Origin: Nitrospinota bacterium
GTDB taxonomy: Bacteria; Tectomicrobia; Entotheonellia; J063
Direction of reading: 5' to 3'
Assembly (NCBI GenBank): GCA_003696125.1
Contig: RFHZ01000685.1
Location: 1-9,821 of the forward strand
DNA: 9,821 nt
Part shown: positions 6,224 to 9,821 of the stretch, one piece after another
Layout of the letters: each line of letters opens with the position of its first letter
Numbering within the stretch: position 1 is the stretch's first letter
Notes under the pieces: generated by a model
Database searches by the model: none
The model's input: the letters and a program-made list of their open reading frames with translations, nothing else
Told to the model about the DNA's origin: nothing
Made by a program: the position numbers and the translations under genes

Positions 6224-6886
6224 ATGAAATGGATGCAGCGGTTCGGTAAGTCAGCCATTCTACTCTCGCTGGTGATGGTAGCGCTGGTCGCCAGCGGATG
6301 TGCTACCCGGGAGTACGTCGATCAGAAGGTAGGAGAACTGGACACGAAGAGTAGCGATGCCATCGCCCAGGTGCGGGCCATTGCCATGAAAAACCAGTCT
6401 GATCTCCAGGGACTGAGCAGCAGGGTGGACAGCCTGGAGCAGTCGCAGCAAACCTTGAGCTCCCAGGTTGCCGAGATGCAGAGCACGGTAAGTAACCTGG
6501 AAAGCAGCCTGAGCAATCTCCAGGTTGATACCAGCGTGGCCCTGGAGGAGAATGTCTTCTTTGAATTTGGCCGGCATCGCCTGACCAGCGAAGCCAAAGC
6601 CAAGCTCGACAACGTGGTTTCCCAGTTACGGGAGATGAACTTTGTGGCCATCCACCTGATCGGGCACACGGACAGTGTGGGTGGAGAGCGGTTCAACTAC
6701 AACCTGGGGCAGTACCGGGCAGAGACGGTAGCCGCTTATCTTGCGCAACAGGGGATCGATAGGAGTAAGATTCTTATCATCAGTTTGGGAGAAAAGCTTC
6801 CCACAGCCTCTAATAAGAACAGGAGTGGACGAGCCCAGAACCGCCGCGTCGAAATTCGTGTGATCCAGCTGCGAGGAACCAGCTAG
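6224..6886 (+). CDS. OmpA-domain outer-membrane lipoprotein, second copy
   Basis: This 220-residue Pal/OmpA-like lipoprotein has a short basic N-terminus (MKWMQRFGKS), a hydrophobic core and a VASGC lipobox with Cys26. Ala at +2 suggests outer-membrane location. Residues 31-108 form a heptad-rich coiled coil (DSLEQSQQTLSSQVAEMQST). The OmpA domain runs from about 109 to 218: VFFEFGRHRL, then HTDSVGGERFNYNLGQYRAE, then GRAQNRRVEI. D150 and R165 are the likely peptidoglycan-binding pair, 15 residues apart as in OmpA. The ATG at 6224 lies 9 nt after a consensus AAAGGAGG (6207-6214); a TTG at 6215 would overlap the ribosome site and is less likely. It lies 83 bp after the first copy, with the same architecture but low identity outside the OmpA motif, so the duplication is old. 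The strong hairpin at 6896 ends the unit. Confidence 0.9.
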   Translation: MKWMQRFGKSAILLSLVMVALVASGCATREYVDQKVGELDTKSSDAIAQVRAIAMKNQSDLQGLSSRVDSLEQSQQTLSSQVAEMQSTVSNLESSLSNLQVDTSVALEENVFFEFGRHRLTSEAKAKLDNVVSQLREMNFVAIHLIGHTDSVGGERFNYNLGQYRAETVAAYLAQQGIDRSKILIISLGEKLPTASNKNRSGRAQNRRVEIRVIQLRGTS

Positions 6887-6895
6887 AAGGACGCC

Positions 6896-6927
6896 CCTGC
6901 CTGCCAGATGGCTGTCTGGCAGGCAGG
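6896..6927. terminator. Strong GC-rich hairpin, shared terminator between convergent genes
   Basis: A perfect 13-bp stem (6896-6908 with 6915-6927) closes a 6-nt loop. It begins 9 nt after the second OmpA gene and lies 3 nt beyond the stop of the minus-strand gene. On the plus strand TCATCTTTT follows, with the T run a little late. It probably terminates the lipoprotein transcript and may serve both directions. Confidence 0.7.
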
Positions 6928-6930
6928 ACC

Positions 6931-7215
6931 TCATCTTTTGCGGCGTGCCTTCTGCAACTTGCTGCTGGTCACGGCCATTTCGATGGCGAGATTGATGACA
7001 TGGGGAGCCCAACCGATTCCTTGCTCGATGGCCCGTTGATGGATGCGTAAAAAGGCGAGCTTGCGTTTGTCTTCATCAGAATGCAAGCCGCTCTCCTGGT
7101 CGATCTGTTGGACCACTTCTTCGGCAATGAGGCGCACCTCTTTTAAGAGGGCACCGCTTACTCCGCCAAAGGCTCGATAGAGCCAGAGGACACCTCGTTC
7201 CCACAGTCGCATCAT
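6931..7215 (-). CDS. Small protein of unknown function, weakly like LLH-family phage holins
   Basis: This encodes a 94-residue basic protein. The first third is moderately hydrophobic (WERGVLWLYRAFGGVSGALL) but not a convincing transmembrane helix. The rest is charged and helical: EVRLIAEEVVQQIDQE, SDEDKRKLAFLRIHQ, then INLAIEMAV and a very basic tail (KLQKARRKR). The order 'VV.QID....S..KR..A......A.E.GI......I.LAIEMAV' recalls the cytoplasmic part of proteins annotated as phage holin, LLH family, but the membrane helix of that family is missing or weak and no phage genes are nearby. Two ATGs are adjacent: GGGAGGG lies only 2 nt before the first (7215) and 5 nt before the second (7212), so 7212 may be the true start. 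It converges on the OmpA pair and diverges from tRNA-Gln. Confidence 0.6.
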   Translation of the reverse strand: MMRLWERGVLWLYRAFGGVSGALLKEVRLIAEEVVQQIDQESGLHSDEDKRKLAFLRIHQRAIEQGIGWAPHVINLAIEMAVTSSKLQKARRKR

Positions 7216-7272
7216 TGCCCTCCCCTTGTGTGCAGGCCAATGGGAAAGCCTCCCAGAGAACCGACTTTCCTA

Positions 7273-7301
7273 TTGACCTCAAGCGAAAAATTCGTTATGA
7301 T
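7273..7301 (+). promoter_or_regulatory. Sigma-70 promoter for tRNA-Gln
   Basis: TTGACC (7273-7278), a 17-bp spacer and TATGAT (7296-7301) give a near-consensus promoter. Transcription would start near 7308, only about 6 nt before the mature tRNA 5' end, so the precursor leader is very short. Confidence 0.8.
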
Positions 7302-7313
7302 AGATACGATCGC

Positions 7314-7387
7314 TGGGGAGTCGTCTAGCGGCAGGACACCAGACTCTGGATCTGGTTACAGAGGTTCGAATCCTCTCTCCCCAGCCA
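7314..7387 (+). tRNA. tRNA-Gln (anticodon CTG), CCA encoded
   Basis: All four arms fold. The acceptor is 7314-7320 with 7377-7383. The anticodon stem CCAGA/TCTGG (7339-7343, 7351-7355) carries the loop CTCTGGA, with anticodon CTG at 7346-7348 reading CAG codons. The variable loop is 4 nt, and the T stem AGAGG/CCTCT encloses TTCGAAT. The discriminator is G7384 and CCA is encoded at 7385-7387. The first pair is T-A (U1-A72) and the discriminator is G73, both known identity elements of bacterial tRNA-Gln, which supports the assignment. A run of seven T (7388-7394) directly follows CCA, so the acceptor/T-arm region plus T run may itself stop transcription. The convergent ABC permease stop codon (7395-7393) lies inside this T run region. 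Confidence 0.96.
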
Positions 7388-7392
7388 TTTTT

Positions 7393-9821
7393 TTATTCAT
7401 ACTGCACCGCCTCTGTCACCTTGAGCTGCGCAGCCTTGCGCGCCGGAAGGTAGCCGGACAAGAGAGCAACCAGAAGGATAACGAGCGCAAACCCACTGAG
7501 CAGGGGGACGGGAACGTGCAGGTAAACGGTCCACCCAAAGGACTGCTTGCTGATTACCGCTACCAGCACCCAGGATAGCACCACACCGGTCACGGTTCCG
7601 ATCAGGTTCCCGAAAAATCCCATCAGGCCGGCTTCGATCAGGATGATCTGCTGCAATTGCCCGCGCAACGTCCCTAACGTGCGCAGCACCCCCATCTCCC
7701 ATTGCCGCTCCATGATGGTGGCAAAGAGGCTATTGATCACCCCCAAAATGGCCACCATGATGGCTATCACCTCCAGGGCATAGGTGATGGCAAAGGTCTG
7801 GTCGATCACCTTGAGAATCTCGGCTTTAAAGTCCTCCAGCGGGGTGACAAAGAGCCGATACCGGGGACCGAATCGCTGCAGGATCTCCTGCTGCACCGTG
7901 GCGGCATCCCCCCTGGGATGGAGATAGACACCGATCATATCGAGGAAGGGATCATCCCAGTAGCGCAGATAGGCGGAGCGATCTACAAAGATCACTCCCC
8001 GATCAGAGGCGTAATCGACGTAGACTCCGGCGATACGAAACGACTGCGGACCGTGTGGTGTCTCCAGGATGACGGTATCCCCTGCTCCCAGCCCATACCG
8101 GTAGGCGAAATTGTCCGAAACCAGGATGCCCTCTCCCTTCACCAGTTCCTGCCGTACCTGCTCGCGACGGCCCTGCACCAGGATATACCGGCTATAGCGG
8201 GAGAAGACGTCAAAGTCGGCCGCGATGACAAAGACCTCCCCGTACTGGAAACGGACCCAGAGATCCTTGTACGGATCGACTGCGGCCACCCCTGGTATGC
8301 GGGCAATCCCCTCGGCCACCTCTGCCGGCATGCCGATGCTGCCCGCCCCTTCGTACTTGGTAGCCGGGATCACGAGCAGATCCGCCGTGATCGTCTGATC
8401 TGCCCAGACCTTGACCGTCACCTTGAAGCTGTTGATCATGGTGGCCACACTCACCATCATGGCCAGCCCGACGACCAGGGCGGCAATGACTACGGAAGAA
8501 CGTCCCAGAGAATTGGTGAGGTTACCGATGGCCAGACGTCCCTCTACCGGGAAGAGGCGGCGGAGAAGGGGGTGGAAAAGGCGACAGCCCCCCAGGGTCA
8601 GGGCCGGGGTCAACAAGGAAGATCCGAGCAACACCAGGAAGGCGGCCAGGTACCCGAACACGGGGAGGTCATCGACAGCCGGCAGGCGGGAGACCGGATA
8701 GACCAGGGAGAGCACACCGACACCGGCCAGGGAAACCTTCCAGTAATTCTGGCGCTGTTTGCTCTCCAGACTCCCCTTTTGCCAGGCTTCTTGAGGCGAA
8801 ACACGAGAGGCTTCCCAGGCGGGTAAGAGTGCAGAAAGCAGGGCGGAAACTGTACCGACCCCGATGGCCAGTCCTGCTTCCGGGATTCCCACCACGATCC
8901 GCTCGATCGCCACCAGCAGATAGAGGGAGGTAATGGTCCGGGAAACCAGGGAGAGGGCAAAACGGGCAAAGAGGACTCCCAGCCCGATCCCTGCCAGCGA
9001 ACCGCCTATCCCCAGGAGCAACCCCTCCAGGGTAATCACCCCCAGGATTTCCCTTCTCCGCACCCCCAGGGCACGGAGAATCCCGATCTCCTGCCGGCGT
9101 TGGACCACAGACACGGAGACGGTGTTGTAGATGAGAAACATCCCGACAAACAGGGCATTGAGGCTCAAGCCCAGGAGGTTGAGCTGGAAGGAGCGGAGCA
9201 TCTTCTCTACCTGGGCATTGCGCCTGGAAGGTCGCTGCACCTGGAGATGAGGGGGGAGGAGGCGGGCCACCCGCTGCTTTACCTCCTGTACCGAGAAACC
9301 GGGGGCAACGACGATGTCGATCCGGTCGAGCTTTCCCAACTTTCCCAGGGTCTCCTGGGCAGTAGCGATATCGACCAGGGCGATATTGCCTCCCTGGGCC
9401 TTGGCCGGGCCTTGCGGGAGGAGGAGCCCCACAACCTCGTAGCGTACCACCCCCTGGGGAGTAACCAGAGAGAGGGTGGAACCGACCTCCAGCCCATGCC
9501 GGCGGGCAAAACGGGCGGTGAGCACGATGGCGTGCCTGGTCAGGAACTTTCCCAGCAGTGGCCTGACATCTTTCGGGATCTTTTGACCGGCAAAGGCATA
9601 GCTCCGGATGTTCTGATCGGTCAGAATATCGATGCCCTGCACCAGGAGAATCTCTCCCTCTGAGCCCTCTACCAGCGCGGTTGCTTCCACGACAGGAGCA
9701 AGCGAGGCGATCCCTTCTACCTCGGCCAGCCGCCAGTAGAGCGTTTCATCAAATCCGGTCTCATCCCCTCGCACCTCTAAAGCGGTTTTGCCGGTAATCG
9801 CATCGATGCTCTGGGTAAAGG
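7393..9821 (-). CDS. FtsX/MacB-type ABC transporter permease, N-terminus outside the window
   Basis: The frame stays open to the right edge, so the gene is partial. About 809 residues are visible; numbering here starts at the codon at 9774. It is a type VII ABC permease with two copies of the FtsX unit. Residues 1-195 are the rest of the first periplasmic MacB-like domain. Three helices of FtsX domain 1 follow at about 198-325, with the coupling-helix motif RRQEIGILRALGVRRREI. Then come central helices (about 347-395 and 427-448), a second periplasmic domain (450-655), and FtsX domain 2 (663-785), with RQWEMGVLRTLGTLRGQL and an end PARKAAQLKVTEAVQYE. Such permeases work with a separate ATPase, expected to the right. 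Members move lipoproteins, lipids, peptides or, in MacB-like cases, drugs and toxins; this one cannot be assigned. Its stop lies 6 nt from the tRNA 3' end. Confidence 0.9.
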   Translation of the reverse strand, partial: FTQSIDAITGKTALEVRGDETGFDETLYWRLAEVEGIASLAPVVEATALVEGSEGEILLVQGIDILTDQNIRSYAFAGQKIPKDVRPLLGKFLTRHAIVLTARFARRHGLEVGSTLSLVTPQGVVRYEVVGLLLPQGPAKAQGGNIALVDIATAQETLGKLGKLDRIDIVVAPGFSVQEVKQRVARLLPPHLQVQRPSRRNAQVEKMLRSFQLNLLGLSLNALFVGMFLIYNTVSVSVVQRRQEIGILRALGVRRREILGVITLEGLLLGIGGSLAGIGLGVLFARFALSLVSRTITSLYLLVAIERIVVGIPEAGLAIGVGTVSALLSALLPAWEASRVSPQEAWQKGSLESKQRQNYWKVSLAGVGVLSLVYPVSRLPAVDDLPVFGYLAAFLVLLGSSLLTPALTLGGCRLFHPLLRRLFPVEGRLAIGNLTNSLGRSSVVIAALVVGLAMMVSVATMINSFKVTVKVWADQTITADLLVIPATKYEGAGSIGMPAEVAEGIARIPGVAAVDPYKDLWVRFQYGEVFVIAADFDVFSRYSRYILVQGRREQVRQELVKGEGILVSDNFAYRYGLGAGDTVILETPHGPQSFRIAGVYVDYASDRGVIFVDRSAYLRYWDDPFLDMIGVYLHPRGDAATVQQEILQRFGPRYRLFVTPLEDFKAEILKVIDQTFAITYALEVIAIMVAILGVINSLFATIMERQWEMGVLRTLGTLRGQLQQIILIEAGLMGFFGNLIGTVTGVVLSWVLVAVISKQSFGWTVYLHVPVPLLSGFALVILLVALLSGYLPARKAAQLKVTEAVQYE

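Noticed and set aside
7243-7270. A GGAAAG/CTTTCC inverted repeat upstream of tRNA-Gln
   Set aside because: Only 6 bp with a 16-nt loop and AT-rich arms; it is most likely chance.
7702-8826. A 374-codon plus-strand open frame
   Set aside because: It lies entirely antisense to the ABC permease, whose frame has clear FtsX motifs. The predicted protein is rich in Asp, His, Gly and Gln with no recognisable domain, as expected of a shadow frame in GC-rich coding DNA.
9100-9663. A 187-codon plus-strand open frame
   Set aside because: It is antisense to the first periplasmic and FtsX region of the ABC permease and has no independent support.

Overview
The window looks like a chromosomal housekeeping region of a Gram-negative (diderm) bacterium. 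The evidence for two membranes is a pair of tandem OmpA-domain lipoproteins with clear lipoboxes and peptidoglycan-binding residues. Base composition is moderately GC-rich and even. Promoters are classical sigma-70 type, Shine-Dalgarno sites are strong, and the tRNA gene encodes its own CCA. I cannot fix the phylum from sequence alone; a deltaproteobacterial-like, Nitrospirota-like or NC10-like lineage is a guess. No mobile element, CRISPR array, prophage block or rRNA is visible.

Layout, left to right. (1) Positions 1-275, minus strand: N-terminus of a membrane protein resembling fused MFS/spermidine synthase proteins, cut by the window edge. (2) 536-1174, plus: purN (purine synthesis). It converges on (3) hup, minus, 1284-1556, encoding an HU nucleoid protein; a long hairpin lies between them. 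(4) The 327-bp hup/ktrB intergenic region (1557-1883) holds a near-consensus promoter for hup, a plausible promoter for the potassium operon, a hairpin, a 12-bp palindrome and a doubtful 25-codon ORF. (5) 1884-5224, plus: a tight three-gene cluster of a TrkH/KtrB-type K+ channel subunit, a KtrA/TrkA-type RCK regulatory subunit, and a membrane HAMP-PAS sensor with no kinase or other output domain. (6) 5358-6886, plus: two OmpA-like lipoproteins in tandem, ending at a 13-bp perfect hairpin. (7) 6931-7215, minus: a small protein of uncertain function, faintly like the cytoplasmic part of LLH-type phage holins. (8) 7314-7387, plus: tRNA-Gln(CTG) with its own excellent promoter. (9) 7393 to the right edge, minus: a large FtsX/MacB-type ABC transporter permease whose N-terminus is outside the window.

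Functionally, the ktrB-ktrA pair should form a gated K+ uptake system, and the adjacent sensor-like protein may monitor a related envelope or osmotic signal. The two lipoproteins probably tie the outer membrane to peptidoglycan. The ABC permease may move lipids, lipoproteins or another envelope substrate. Nothing here is a clearly new system. The points most worth a second look are the output-less sensor attached to ktrBA, the non-ATG start of the first OmpA lipoprotein, and the structured leader before ktrB.
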